64,000 nucleotides of DNA from Pontederia crassipes (Eukaryota; Streptophyta; Magnoliopsida; Commelinales; Pontederiaceae), in assembly GCA_030549335.1 (NCBI GenBank), contig CM060187.1, positions 59,478,203-59,542,202 of the forward strand. The letters are read 5' to 3'. Below the pieces are notes generated by a model, which saw only the letters and a program-made list of their open reading frames with translations, ran no database searches and was not told where the DNA came from. The translations under genes were made by a program, and so were the position numbers. Positions 37,610 through 49,949 of the stretch are shown piece after piece. Position 1 is the stretch's first letter, and every line of letters begins with the position of its first letter.

Positions 37610-38614
37610 ATACAAGGAGAAGCAATTTATCCTATAAGTTTCATAGTCCAATATTAAAGTAATAGGCGAATGGAATAAAATTCACAGTAGATGACCATAA
37701 GATCAATGTAAATAAATGTCAGGTAAGGATCAACAAGAGAAAAGTAATCATAACAATGTGATGAATTATAATAGAAATCATAATCAATACACAATAATAA
37801 ATCGTTATGGTGTGATGTGATACAAGAAGGTCAATGATGAGCGCTGTGTTTTGTTTGCTCTAATTACTTTGCAATACTTTATTTTCATATTATATTTCAA
37901 TGCATTGTATCAATAACAATATGATAATTTTTAGTAATGCTTTTGTTGCACTAAAGTGACATGTTACTTTATGAAATAATCATCTTTTTAGGATAGTGAA
38001 ATATCTCATGAAATGAGAATCTTTCATTTCATAACTGTTCAAACATTATTAATAATATATAGTTGAATAGTTCTTAAAGTTTAGTTTACATAGGTTTTAG
38101 TCAATGTGGAGTGTGTATAAGAAGTCATGGCCAAATAATTGACCCACTATCAAGATGTCATAGCAACGTGATCAACTTTAAAATATACTAAAATTTATTT
38201 TTATCAAAATTTGCATGAAATTTATATATTAGGTCGATGATTAAGTTGTCTTTCCTACTTAATTTGGTTGTATCTCAAAAGAAGATGTATAGAGAATTTT
38301 AATGTTCAGTTATCAAACCACAACTTCAGTAGGATAGAATTATTGGACTATACACGTGTACATGATGAAAGAATAAAATCTAGGAATTTTATATATTTCT
38401 AGGAGAATATTTTGAGGAAAATTGGAATCACTAAATTTGATAGTCTATAGAGTGAGTTGTGAATTTTGAAATAACCGGATGTCAAATTTACGCATTATAA
38501 AAAAAAGCATGCTTCATGTAATTGTCCAAAAAAATTGTTGTAAGTATTGATCCTATAGGTTAATACCTCACAAACAAAGTATCCTATAGTTAATCTTGTC
38601 TTTGATGATGTTTG

Positions 38615-38810
38615 TGTTAGTTGTGACCGTTACGAATTACGAAATGTCGAAGAATGCGACATTGGCAGTTGGCCAACACAACACAAAGCTGACCGTTACG
38701 GAAATAACTTGATATGTCAGCGGACGTAACACGTGGAGAATGATGGTGTAGTCTATAAAAGACTCACACGAGTGGAAATGACAACTTGTGGGAAGTCCCC
38801 AAATCATTCT
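38615..38810 (+). repeat. 5' LTR of the old copia element
   Basis: Matches 44699 onward: TGACCGTTA, GCGACATTGGCA, ATATGTCAGCGGACGTAAC, TATAAAAG (38754-38761; promoter TATA) and GGCTCACACGAGTGGAAA-like blocks. Truncated at its right end by about 23 bases. Confidence 0.82.
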
Positions 38811-38822
38811 GATATCAGAGCC
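38810..38822 (+). other. Primer-binding site of the old copia element
   Basis: TGATATCAGAGCC, one mismatch from the initiator-Met tRNA complement, directly next to the shortened 5' LTR. Confidence 0.7.
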
Positions 38823-39149
38823 GGGCTAACTGCTGGCGACCTCTGTTCATTGCTCTTCTCCACTACTCCGTTGATCACTGTTGAGGCCCGACGACAACCT
38901 CCTCACCGGCATCCAGCGTCTCCGTCTGCTAACTCACAATCCACCGGCGAACTCGATTGAGGTCCGCAAGCAATCAGACGCAGCGACCTGCAGATCAAAC
39001 TGGTCCTGTGGTCGTGGCCGGAAAGCGTCGTATTCCTCTGAATCTGTTGCTTGTCGTCGTCACCAGCGGCAGGCGATCGTAGGCGACGATGATGAAAGAG
39101 AGGATGATCCATCCACGTTGCACAGAACGCCGTTTCTGCTGCTGCCGCA

Positions 39150-39407
39150 GCGCCGCTCTCCTTCGCCACGTGCCACAGATTCTCCGCCCTCACGGCAATG
39201 CTCGCCGTGAACTATTTATGTATAAACTACCTTGACCGTTGCGTCCTCCTGCGTTCCGGCGGCAGGTTGCGGCTTCAAGAGGATAAGCAGTGGCTGCGGC
39301 GGCTCGCGGCGGTGGTCTTCCTGTCCCCGGCGGTGAAGGTGGAGGAGTCCCTGCGTCCCGCTGCTCCTCAACTTGCAGGCGGCATCCAGCACTTGTGCCC
39401 CAAATAG
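39150..39407 (+). pseudogene. Captured D-type cyclin gene fragment
   Basis: A GC-rich insert in the untranslated leader of the copia element, about 330 bases after the primer-binding site. The frame reads HRFSALTAMLAVNY, then NYLDRCVLLRSGGRLRLQ, then WLRRLAAVVFLSPAVKVEES. This matches the cyclin-box core of plant D-type cyclins (FSALTA-LAVNYLDR, then LAAVACLSLAAKVEE). Five residues (LCINY) duplicate or interrupt the NYLDR region. Only part of the cyclin box is present and the frame ends at 39407, so it is a fragment. Its GC content contrasts sharply with the AT-rich element around it. Confidence 0.65.
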
Positions 39408-39580
39408 TATAGAAATATTCTACATATCATCAGGAGCTAGCGTCCAGTAGTTTAGAACTATTAATATTTTACCTTAAAAAATATTTTTGGATATTTTGGA
39501 TCATTATTTTTTCTGAATATTAACGTAGCCAAGATTATGCTAGGTTAACATTTTCATTTGCTAAACTGAAGTTGTTTAGG

Positions 39581-39582
<2 letters not shown>

Positions 39583-39622
<40 letters not shown>
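39583..39622. repeat. (AT)n microsatellite
   Basis: Uninterrupted run of about 20 AT dinucleotides inside the old copia element. Confidence 0.95.
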
Positions 39623-39624
<2 letters not shown>

Positions 39625-42600
39625 CACGGGCCAATTAACTATTTTTATTTATACTTTGCTTCATTGAGGATAAGTTCATCATTTATATTTTAAACTTTAA
39701 GTTGTCTATTATTCTGGGACGCATTAAAATTATACTTTGAGATTACTTATTTTCATGGTAGTTTAAGAAAATTATATCCTGAAGTTATAATAATCATTTT
39801 TATTATTAGCTTTGTTTTAAAATAATGAAATTTTTGCTACATCGAATGTTATGTGCATTTATTTATTTATTTATTTCTAATTGCTTATGTCTTTCTGTTT
39901 GTGATATACTATTAGTAAGTTAACTTGGAGTTTAACTCTACACAATATTTTAAGTAGATATTACTTAGAAAATTTGTGTAAATTACAAAACTCATTTAAT
40001 CTTAATTTTCGGAGCTAGGCATATAAGAGTGTATGTGATACTAATAAAAATAAAAAAATTAAATTAAATAATGTGGAGCTGGAAATTAAGTATGAACTAT
40101 TAATTGACACTCAAGATGATGCCTATGATTCCCTCAAGTTCGAGCTTTCGAAAGGTGCCACCGGTAGTAGGTCATTGAAAGTAAAAAGAAAAGTGGGAGT
40201 GGAATAACAAAATAATCTTATTAGGATAAAGAAATCTATAAGATTATGTACGATCTATTAGAATTATCAAGTAATGTACAATTTGACTAAAAAGAATGTA
40301 CAACTTCTTCTGAACAATATGATATTTATAAGATGAAGGAATTTGATAATATAGATCATACAAATGGGATTTTCAAGAATGATTAAGTACTTAACCATAT
40401 AAGTATAGTCAAATTGGAAATATTTTGGGAGAGAATCTTGAAGAGTTTATTTTTTATCATTATTGTGTGATAAGGCTGCCACAACTTGGTGACTTAATGA
40501 AATTATTAAGTCGATCACAGAAATGTCAGCTCATTAGCTATGGAATTTGATTTGGCTAAAATTAAATGGACTGTCTTCAAAGCTGAAAAGTTAAGGAAGC
40601 AGAATATGTCCATTGCGATACACATTAAAAACATTTTGACCTTATTGAAAAGCAATTAACAATGGGCAATATGGAGCATGCCATTCTTGTGACATATTTG
40701 ATCACATAAAGGCAAATTATTACGAGGTGAAAAGTTTGATTCAGTATATGATACTGGAATAAATGGAGCTCCAAAAAGTCTAAGTTCACTATTGTCATCA
40801 AAAGTATTGTGACGACGGAAATTATAAAGGTCAAAGAATAATATGTCGACTTTAATGCAATGAAAAAATAAGACAGGATATATGGGGAATAACACTTATC
40901 CGAGCACTAATAGTGTTAAAATTCATAGGCAGAATATGAGTAACAATCGGTAAGTTGTACACTCAGTGATAAGCCGGAATCTCATCTCTAGACTTGTTCT
41001 TCGAAAGAAAATTATTTGAAGTCGATTTCTATTTTAGATGTGTATCTATCGGAAAGAACAAAAAGATTGGTTATAAAAAAGTTTGTTCCGAAATATGATC
41101 TATTTTGTCTTTCTGTGATATGAATAATTAATGAATATGTCTTCTAAATATTATGTGTATTGTTATTATTTCTATTAAGAGATCACACACTCAAAAAAAT
41201 AGAATTTGACAAATTATGGGAATGAATCTGACACTTAACATATTGGGTGCAAGAATATTGCACTGGAATGTTATTTGACCTATGCAACGTATAGATGTAA
41301 GAGCATTACATTGGAATGTTATTTGTTTGTCAAAATAATTATTAAGTGATTCATTCAGACATATATAGTTCAGTGAGTGTGGTTACACGTAAGAAGACGG
41401 AATAATTCATGACATTCATTAATGAATTCTCTTTTTGTCAAATTTAAGATCTCTTGAAAAGAAAAATCAATTTTTTTGTGGACAAGAGATGTAAGACGGA
41501 ATATGAGAAGGAATTAGAAAAAACCAATTCGAAAAGTACGAACAGATAGAGAAGAAAATATCTCTAGGGAATGAGTGATTATTGCATTCTATATGTAGGA
41601 ATACTACTATTATTTTTTATATGCCACAACAAAATAATGTGGTGGAAAGAAATTTTTATGAATGCAATAATGTGTATGTACTCTCAAAAAGAATTTATTT
41701 TTGAGAAAGAGTTACATACAAAGAATTTCCACAAAGTCCATAAAGTCAATGCCATACAAATTGGTAATGGTAGGAAGCTCGAGTTGAGCCATCTCCGAAG
41801 AGATGTAAAATTGCATGTGTTGATCCAAGTCAGATTTGGGATAAGCTGAACTTTAGGATGGTGAATGCAGGTTTATTGTATGTGTCCAAAGAGTATTTAT
41901 GCTTTCACAAATAAATTTGTCCAAGTGAGATTTCGTGATTCAACATTTTAGGAAAAGAAAAGGTGCAGGAATAATAATAAAAGGATGATAATCCTTTGTG
42001 ATATTAAAGTTGACTCTCGAAGAGACATATGGACATTGGTTCAATAGTGGAAGAGAAGTTAAAAAAAACTTTGAAGGAAGTGGAGGAACCCATATACTCA
42101 CCACAAGTATAATCGACAACAAGAGGCCCCCCGAACGAAACTCCCACATTGGAATCTGTACGGGTGTGAGATGTTCATATTACATCACGATGTTTATAAG
42201 AGGATTGTACAGATCCTATCACAGAAGTGATGACTTTTGGGAGTCTGGAATCATGACTGGCCAGCATAAAAAAAGGACTCAATTTGTCGGCGGTGAATGA
42301 GCATTATGTGGCTTGCTGGAAGTGGGCAAAGTATATAGGGTGCAAATGGGCATTCGAAAAATGTACCTAATTGTTGGTACTATTGAATCGCACAAAATAA
42401 TTATTGTTAAGGATTATACTTGTTAACCGAAATTGATTTTTAGATAACATATTCTCTAGAAGTTAAGTATGCATCGAGAATGATGATCTTAGTGATGATT
42501 CACATATATAAATTTGAAGTTATTCCAATGGGTTTAGCTCACTCAATGAAGAATTGAGAAAATAAATATGAGATTGTTTTATTATTCAGGCGGAATAATT

Positions 42601-43296
42601 TTTAGAGAATAAGGTACACAAGAAAAATCATAATATGGCTCAAGAAATTACAACGTCGTTAAAATGTCAATGACAGACATCCAATTTTAACTTTGTTGTG
42701 GGTAAATTGGATTGTTATATGTGCATCAGAATAGTAGGAGCAAATTTGTGATAATGTTAGTTCATGAACATGTCACTTTGCTCACTGGAAAATTATGGCA
42801 TAGGATCAACAAGATAAAATGAAATATTGAGCAAAGAATTCAGAAGAATGAACATGTGCGGAATAAGTTATGTTCTTGAAAATCAAATGACTCGGAATAA
42901 GAACTCAAGAACATTGAGTTGGAGTCACTAATAATATTTAAAGAAGATATTGTTAAGATTTGAAATACAGAATAGTATTTCAGTATATACATCACTTGTG
43001 ATTGAAAAAGACTTAATGAAAAGTCAGTGTCCTCATAAAGGATGGAAAAGTATAAAATAAAATTCAATGCACAAGAGATGGAAGCTTGATATATGCAATA
43101 TTATGTAATTGATCGATAAATTTTTAAGATAATCCTGGAATGGTAAAATTAAGAAGCCCCTATGAGGATTATGAAAAATTTGAAGGCAAAAGTACAATTA
43201 AAATTGACATACACAAGCTAATACACTTGAGGACTGTAAACTTTTTTGAATGTAAATTATGATAAGAACATTATCATCTGAAAATTCACATCAAAG

Positions 43297-44076
43297 CAAG
43301 GTTGTAAGACCCGGACCGGACGTCGACCCGGATAGGTTTCCGGGTCAGGTTAGACCGGTCGAACCGGTTAACCCGGACGGTCGAACCGAATATTAATAAA
43401 ATAATATAAAAAGATAAACTATAATACTTATATATTCTTATCAATAATTAATATATTTCTATATCAAAGTACATATGGTTAAATCATTTTAATTAAAGTT
43501 AAGAAATCAAATGTGACATATTTAACTATTGATATGAGTTTTATGTGATTTTAATGTATTCAATTATAATTTACAAATTCATATTTCTCAAATTCAATTA
43601 TTAATATTTACTTAAACTAGAAAGATTATTGTAGTTTCTATTTTTTTAATTTAATTAGGTAACTAATTTTTTCATATTTAATATTTGACATTTAAAAATA
43701 TTATAAATTTTCTTATTAAAAAAATAATTTGATAAATGAGTGATGATAACTATTGTATAATATAAAATAATTTAGTATTCAAATGAATAAACATAGCATA
43801 GTGGAATGTACACATTAAGTTGTTTAAGAGGTCATGGGTTCAAAACTTAGTAGGCTCACATTTTTCCAATTTTTTCTAATATTTGAACCGGCCGGTTGCC
43901 CTAAAACCGGCGGTTCAGCGGTTTTATCCGGTTTTAGTCCGGTTTGACTGGTCTTGACCGGTTCAAAACGGTTCAAATGCCAATCCAGTTTTATGATCGA
44001 ACCAAACCCGTCTCAAGTGGCGGTCGACGGTTGGACCGGTCGGACCGGCCGGTCCGGTCCGGTCCAAACAACCATG
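43297..44076. mobile_element. Nested non-autonomous hAT element
   Basis: Ends CAAGGTTG and, inverted at the right, CATGGTTG. The perfect 8-bp TSD CATCAAAG lies at 43289-43296 and 44077-44084. Subterminal regions at both ends are rich in CCGGTC/GACCGG. The core is AT-rich and noncoding. It interrupts the RT/RNase H part of the copia element, so it inserted later. Confidence 0.85.
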
Positions 44077-44698
44077 CATCAAAGTCACCTATTAATATTG
44101 GATGGTGCACTTATTTCTTAGGATTGCAAGAAACATGAATGTGCAGTTGAACACATGCAAGAAGTGGAATACATTATCAGTACAAAGATAATCATCCAAA
44201 CGATCTTGATCTAACATGTTTTGTTATGTAACTGACATTAACATGGTCAATGGACTAAATACATTGTGATGATCAAGAAGTTATAAACTTGATGCACAGT
44301 GGAAACAAACAATTACAAAGAAAAGCATATTAAGATCAATTAATACTATATTTTTAATATAGTGAAAAGAAAAGAGGTGACGATCTATTTGCCTACAAGT
44401 GACTTGTTCTCTTACATAGAGAGTTTCATTGAAATATTCATTAAACATTTGGTTTAATGGGATTCGAAAATATTTGAATTGGAACAAAGTTTGATGAATA
44501 ATGAACTTCACAATTGATATTAAACGTTTGTTTAATTAGACTCCAAGATTGTTAAGTCAAGTTAAAGTCTCACGAATAGTGAACTTCGAAATAACATCTC
44601 TGTTAAACACTACACGAAGAGTGGAAGTGTTAAATATTGTAACACTACACGAATAGTGGGAGTGTTGGATATCGTGACTATAACGCTCAAGTGGGAGA

Positions 44699-44935
44699 TG
44701 TTAGCTATGACCGTTATGGGTCACGGAATGTCGCAGAACGCGACATTGGCAAATGGCCAACATGACACGACATTGAACATTACAGAACTAATCCGATATG
44801 TCAGCGGACGTAACGCGCGGAGTAAATGGGGACAAATGATGGTGCAGCCATCGCACTATAAAAGGCTCACACGAGTGGAAAGGCAACTTGTCGGAAGTCC
44901 TCAAATCATTCTCGTTATTTTTCTTTGTTACTACA
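44699..44935 (+). repeat. 3' LTR of the old copia element
   Basis: Starts TGTTAGCTATGACC after the polypurine tract, ends GTTACTACA and is followed by TSD GTTTG. Contains TATAAAAGG at 44858-44866. Confidence 0.85.
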
Positions 44936-44940
44936 GTTTG

Positions 44941-47437
44941 TTTGATTGGATTAAGAAAATAAAGAACAATCTCTTTTGTTCTTAAACTGATGAGACTAGG
45001 AAAGTTTGCATTTGATTTTCTTCCTCTTCTCTTTTGCGACATGATTTGATCATAGATTTATTGTACCATTGATTAGCATTATTACTCTACTCTTCCTTTA
45101 AAGCATGATGTGTAATGTGTTTGATGCTTGGGATATCTTGCTATAGTCAATGGATGTTGTTTAAATGTCTGGACTATAACGGATTAGAAGTTTTGTAAAT
45201 GAATTATGACCTTGTACCAACTGGAATCAAATATGAAATGTAACAAATATTATAACTTCAACTTTCATGAACTATGACATGAAAGTCACAATCGTGAAAT
45301 ATTTCATGAGCCCATTACACGAATGTAACGAGCCATGAGATGTGAAAGTGCCTCTCTAGCAAAAGTGTGACTTGACCTCTCTTAGGTCTATCTAAGGGAT
45401 GGAAAAATATCGAAAGTTGTCACCTTTAAACACATCCATGATAAAATGATTGTCACGAGCATGATGGCTAGGACACAATCATGACTTCGTGTTTCATAGG
45501 GGTGTGATATCAATGGAAAAAATGTACCTTTCGAACACGATTATGAGGATGTTTCTCATGATCGTGACAACATGGTTATGGCCCATGCTTAGGTCCTCAC
45601 GATCGTAACGATAAAAAATTCCAAAATGTGTGATTTATGTTATTCCTATGAACTTGAATGATGATCGTGAAAACTTAGATATGAAATGTACAGACAAATG
45701 TAATTAGGAATTAAAATATGTCTCATATATTGATTGTTTGAATGTGATGTGTGATTAAAAAAATAATTGATGAAGGTGATTTATTGTAATCGTAGAGGAG
45801 AACGAAGTCTACATATTCTAACAAATGTGTAAAATTTTTTATGAGGCAGCACTTTAAAGATAAAAATCTTAATGAAAAAAAGTCAACACTAGGAATAGTC
45901 TAAAATTTTTGCGGGGTAAAAGGATGACACGTTGACCTAGTTAACCAATATCGATTATTCAACATAATTTTCTTAATGACCAAAATAATAAGTTATGCTA
46001 AGTAAAAAGGAAAGATGAAGAATACGAAAAAAGTGATGTGCTAAGATGTAATGGTTTTGACATAAAGACGAAGAAGTTAATGTTATGCATCATTATGTAT
46101 TATTAATGAAAATATATTCTTGCCATAAGATGTACTATGTTAAAAACGCAAAAGATGTGAAATATAAATAAGATAATGTCATAATGAGCTTTTAAGGTTG
46201 GTGTTTTTTTATTGTATGTTAAGTTTTGTCTTGCCATGATTGATTGTATAATATGCTTTGTAAAATGCATGTACACGATGTGATTGATAGTATGCATTAT
46301 TTAAATTATTATTATATTACGTCTCATGAATGATATGTCATGCTTTACAATACATGAACGAAATGATATGCTTTACATTTATAATACAAATTATTACGTA
46401 CGAGGTGGGTCTCCTCTGTATCCGCACTTAGACATGCAAGAATGATGCGAGCCAGTGGTGGCACAAGTCAGTTATGTCATTAGGCCACATTTGATTGTGG
46501 AACCGGACGAGAATCGCGATCTTATTCCGTCCAGTTTCGTCAAATATCATCTCAGAATTTATTATTAGGCTCCGTTTGGTTGCGAAATCGGATGAGAACC
46601 GCGGCTTTATTCCGTCCGATTCCGTCAAACATCGCCCCGAAATTCGATTCCGGAGCGAGAACAACATTGATGGAATCGAGGTCACGTGACTCCGATTCCA
46701 CCACTCTGTTAGGTGGAACCGGAGGTTGCCTCCTTTTTTTGGGTTTTGAAGTTGACGTGACTTTTACTCTTTTTTTTTTCTTTTCTCTTCACACACTATC
46801 TTCACTAAAATAAATTATTTAATAGATATAAAATAATTTTAATAAGTGTTTAATATAATATTATTTATTACCTATTTTTTCATTAAAAATTTTTAATATT
46901 TCATTACATATAATTAATTTAAAAAACGATTTTTTATATTTAAATAATAAAATTTTTAACAAACTTTTTCCCATAAAAATTTTTTATTTTACAATTTTAT
47001 TTTAATTAATAATAAAATTATACTTCATAATTATAATAATCATTTTTAATTCAAAATTCACCCAAAATTCATCCATCACATCTACTTTTTCCCATCACAT
47101 CAACAACCTTATTCCTCATCATCAAATTTTACTCCAACCAAACACACTCCGAATTAATCTGTCAATTCAACTATGCACGGAGAACTTACGAGGAACCACA
47201 ATTCTGTTTCCAAACGACCCCAATGTCTTAATCATGTCATGTCATGTTTTTTAGTTTTCCTCATAATATTATATTATGTATTATGCTCCTGCTGGTGCTT
47301 AACCATTATGTTTATATATTTTGAACATAATATTGAGTCGTTTGCATTATATATTCTTTCCTTGTTATGTCGTTTTGCTATTAGGATTTAATTAATGTTG
47401 AAAATATTTTGACTGTAATGTAATAACATATTACGTA
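44941..47437. other. Intergenic AT-rich region with transposon remnants
   Basis: No gene was recognised. At 45250-45620 CACGATCGTGA-like words recur. At 46480-47220 there is a PIF/hAT-like element with ends CCGTTTGG (left) and, inverted, GTCGTTTGGAAAC near 47220. Its left end is present twice in tandem, at 46482 and 46568. Confidence 0.35.
46482..47222. mobile_element. MITE-like element with duplicated left end
   Basis: Left termini GGCCACATTTGATTGTGGAA (46483) and GGCTCCGTTTGGTTGCGAAA (46569) each continue through TTATTCCGTCC and TTCGTCAAA-type sequence. The right end, read inverted, is TGGGGTCGTTTGGAAACAG. A TTA precedes each left copy. The superfamily is uncertain. Confidence 0.4.
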
Positions 47438-47474
47438 CACTACAAAAAAATCGCGATTTTCGACGGATAATTAG
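47438..47474. mobile_element. Orphan CACTA-like terminus
   Basis: CACTACAAAAAAATCGCG followed by ATTTTCGACGG has the form of a CACTA transposon end facing right. It directly abuts the truncated left end of the gypsy LTR at 47475. No partner end was found in the window. Confidence 0.35.
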
Positions 47475-47655
47475 CCCGAAGGCGTAGTTAGCCCGAAGGC
47501 CCTATCAACCCGAAGGCGCAATATTAGCCCGAAGGCCCTATCAACCCGAAGGTGTAATATTAGCCCGAAGGCCCTATCAATCCGAAGGTGCAATATTAGC
47601 CCGAAGGCCCTATCAACCCGAAGGTGCAATATTAGCCCGAAGGCCCAATCAGTCC
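47475..47655. repeat. 36-base minisatellite, left LTR
   Basis: About 4-5 copies of a 36-base unit containing TTAGCCCGAAGGCCCTATCA and CCCGAAGGTGCAATA. Both halves share a CCCGAAGG core. On the - strand it gives a 12-residue open repeat (GLILHLRVDRAF). It is not CRISPR-like because there are no unique spacers. Confidence 0.85.
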
Positions 47656-49736
47656 CAGTGGCAAATAGTAGACATGGGCTCAATACATTTTCAACTTTTA
47701 TCTCAATTACCTAAGATGTCTATCTTTAACAATTATCTTAGGTTAAACATGACCGAATCAGAAAATCACTATTAATCAATGATATGATCAGATGGGATGA
47801 TGATAAATCGGATACGATAACAATTTGATCAGGATCGATCAATAATGAGGTCAATGGATCAATACCATAATCAATATCATGATTGGGTGTAATGTCAACA
47901 ATAATCAATATGATGACAATATGATCTGATATGAGCATAATAAAATCAAAGATGTTAATCAAATGATCGACAATGAATAACGATCTTAACAATCCAATAA
48001 ACTATAAATCAATTCATAAAAACATGTTTTCTATTCCAGAACTCAATCCGCGTTGATCATTACCCGGATCGTGCTAAATGGAATCCAAGTCGTGTCAGAC
48101 AGAACCCCTACCAAATTCTGTCACCATCAAGAATTGTGTTTTCAACATAATTTTCGAAGGTCATATCTATGTCATTCAATATTCAATCGATGCAAAATAA
48201 TATATAATTTATGTATAACGAAGAAAGAGTTCAGGGGTCCATGTCGCGGAAAACCGACGCCATGGGGATCCCCTTACGTACCTCAAGTTGGTTGAAAAAT
48301 TAACTCTATTTCCGATCATCAATTGGTTGCACCAATATCGAATTTTGACTAATATTTTCTTTTCTTCTATATATTATATTTTTTCTCCTGTCCGAAAATT
48401 AATAAATGAATTATATAAAATAAAAAGTCATAAATAAAAGAAAAATAAAATATCTAGTAAATGTTTACATTCTGCTTGACCTCACGTTTTCTTTCTTGGC
48501 CTCATCTCTCTCTTTTTTTTTCATTCACAGCCGGCTATTTTGGCCGCCAAACATCACATCCCCTTTTTTTCTCTTATTTTTTTTCTATTTCTCTCTCCTA
48601 TTACGGCTGAGATTGTTTTTGCCTCTCTGCATATCTATTACGGCCCCCTTTTTTTTCTATCCAATTTTGTTACGCCCTCTTTTCCACCTCTCTCTATCAT
48701 CTCTCTCAATCTTTTTTTTTTTTTACTCTTTTCTCTCTCTACCTCTTTGCGGGTGTAACCTCCTTCTTTCTCTCTTTCTTTTTTTTTACACCTTCTCTGT
48801 CTTTCTCTTTGCGGCAGTGAGACTCTCTTCCCCATCTTTTTTTTTCCTCTCTTTCTCTCTCCTCCCACTAACCTTCTCTCTCTTATTTTGGTTGGCAAGA
48901 TGCGGCTGAAACTAATTTTTCTTTTGGTTTGTGAGACAGAACGCCATAATGATTGTTGATGTCCAACGAGATTTGCATTGCATCAGACTAATTCGACTGG
49001 GTGTAACGAACGCGCTGTAAAATCAACACGTCGTAAAAGGACGAAAGGATACCTGCGCTGACGTTGCTGCCTTTCGTCTCTCTCGCTGAATCGCTTTTCG
49101 TCTCTCTCGCCGACGGCTCCAAGCGTTAATATCCTTGCGATTGTGCCTTGTTCAACATCATCGAAAGAGGAACACCGAAGGTGTATGTAGGGAAAAGGGA
49201 AAAGAAAATAACTTTCGTACTATGGAGATGCCCGACCTAATCTCTTTATTTATAGGATTTATCAATTCTTAATTATAATCTAACTACAATGTCTAATCCT
49301 TTTCAAATTTAATCCTCTAATTAAATCTCTTTAACTAATTCACATGTATTCTTATTTAAATAAATTTCGAAATTAATTAAATAATCCTGTAACAAATCTT
49401 ACCTCCAATTTAATTCCTCCCCAATTTTTTTTCTTTATTTTCGAATTTATTTAATTCTATAACATTTTGTCATCTAATTTTCAAATTAAAATAATAATAA
49501 ATATTATTTTAATTACTAAAATTTTTTTAGCCATAAAATTCTCAGTCCTATCCTACGTGGAAATCCTATATCCATTAATATATCTTTTAGATCTCAAATC
49601 AAATTAAAATTCCTAATCTCAATCTAATTATGATTTCCACTCTAAATGAGATTTAAATTTTTCTTCAACCCATCAAACACTCTAATTGAATTATAAAATT
49701 ACTATATTACCCTTGATAAAATCGTGGGGTGTTACA
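47475..49736 (-). repeat. 3' LTR, truncated copy
   Basis: Matches 52799-55064 with only scattered single-base differences and homopolymer length changes. Includes a 36-base minisatellite at its left end, a pyrimidine-rich block (48480-48900) and an AT-rich end. Confidence 0.88.
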
Positions 49737-49949
49737 TAATAAACTCCTTAAAAATAAATTCGTCCTCGAATTTTACGAAAGAGAATTTGACCAATCCAAC
49801 ATACAATCAATAAGCCTATTAAAAGAATATCCATATCCACTATCAATGTCCTTGCATTTTTTTTAATCTATCCAAATGAAAAGACTAATTATTCTATAAT
49901 TGTTTTATTCTCTATTCTCGATGTCTATCATTCATTCTATAATGGTGCC

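Larger units (their letters stand above)
36862..38609. other. 3' flank of CHLG and intergenic spacer
   Basis: CHLG 3' UTR, then AT-rich spacer. It includes an open - strand stretch (37239-37511) that looks gene-like but is unassigned, and a 26-base tandem duplication at 37557-37609. Confidence 0.4.
38610..44940 (+). mobile_element. Old Ty1/copia LTR retrotransposon with nested hAT insertion
   Basis: Perfect 5-bp TSD GTTTG at 38610-38614 and 44936-44940. The left LTR starts TGTTAG at 38615; the right LTR is 44699-44935 and ends CTACA. The left LTR lacks the last ~23 bases of the right one and runs straight into a primer-binding site, TGATATCAGAGCC. A polypurine tract (AAGTGGGAGA) immediately precedes the right LTR. 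Coding is badly decayed. Traces include a gag-like patch near 40.6 kb, the GCKW start of reverse transcriptase near 42.34 kb and a VEYI RNase H trace near 44.16 kb, in copia order on the + strand. Confidence 0.8.

Noticed and set aside
42840..43067. Short open frames in the old copia element interior
   Set aside because: AT-rich decayed sequence; no domain could be recognised in these particular frames.
47471..47683. Repeat array considered as a CRISPR array
   Set aside because: Units are adjacent 36-base minisatellite repeats without unique spacers, in a plant retrotransposon LTR.
48496..48909. Phe/Leu/Ser-rich frames in the LTR and their copies at 53785-54198
   Set aside because: Translation of a pyrimidine-rich LTR tract. 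They are not conserved in frame between the two LTR copies.
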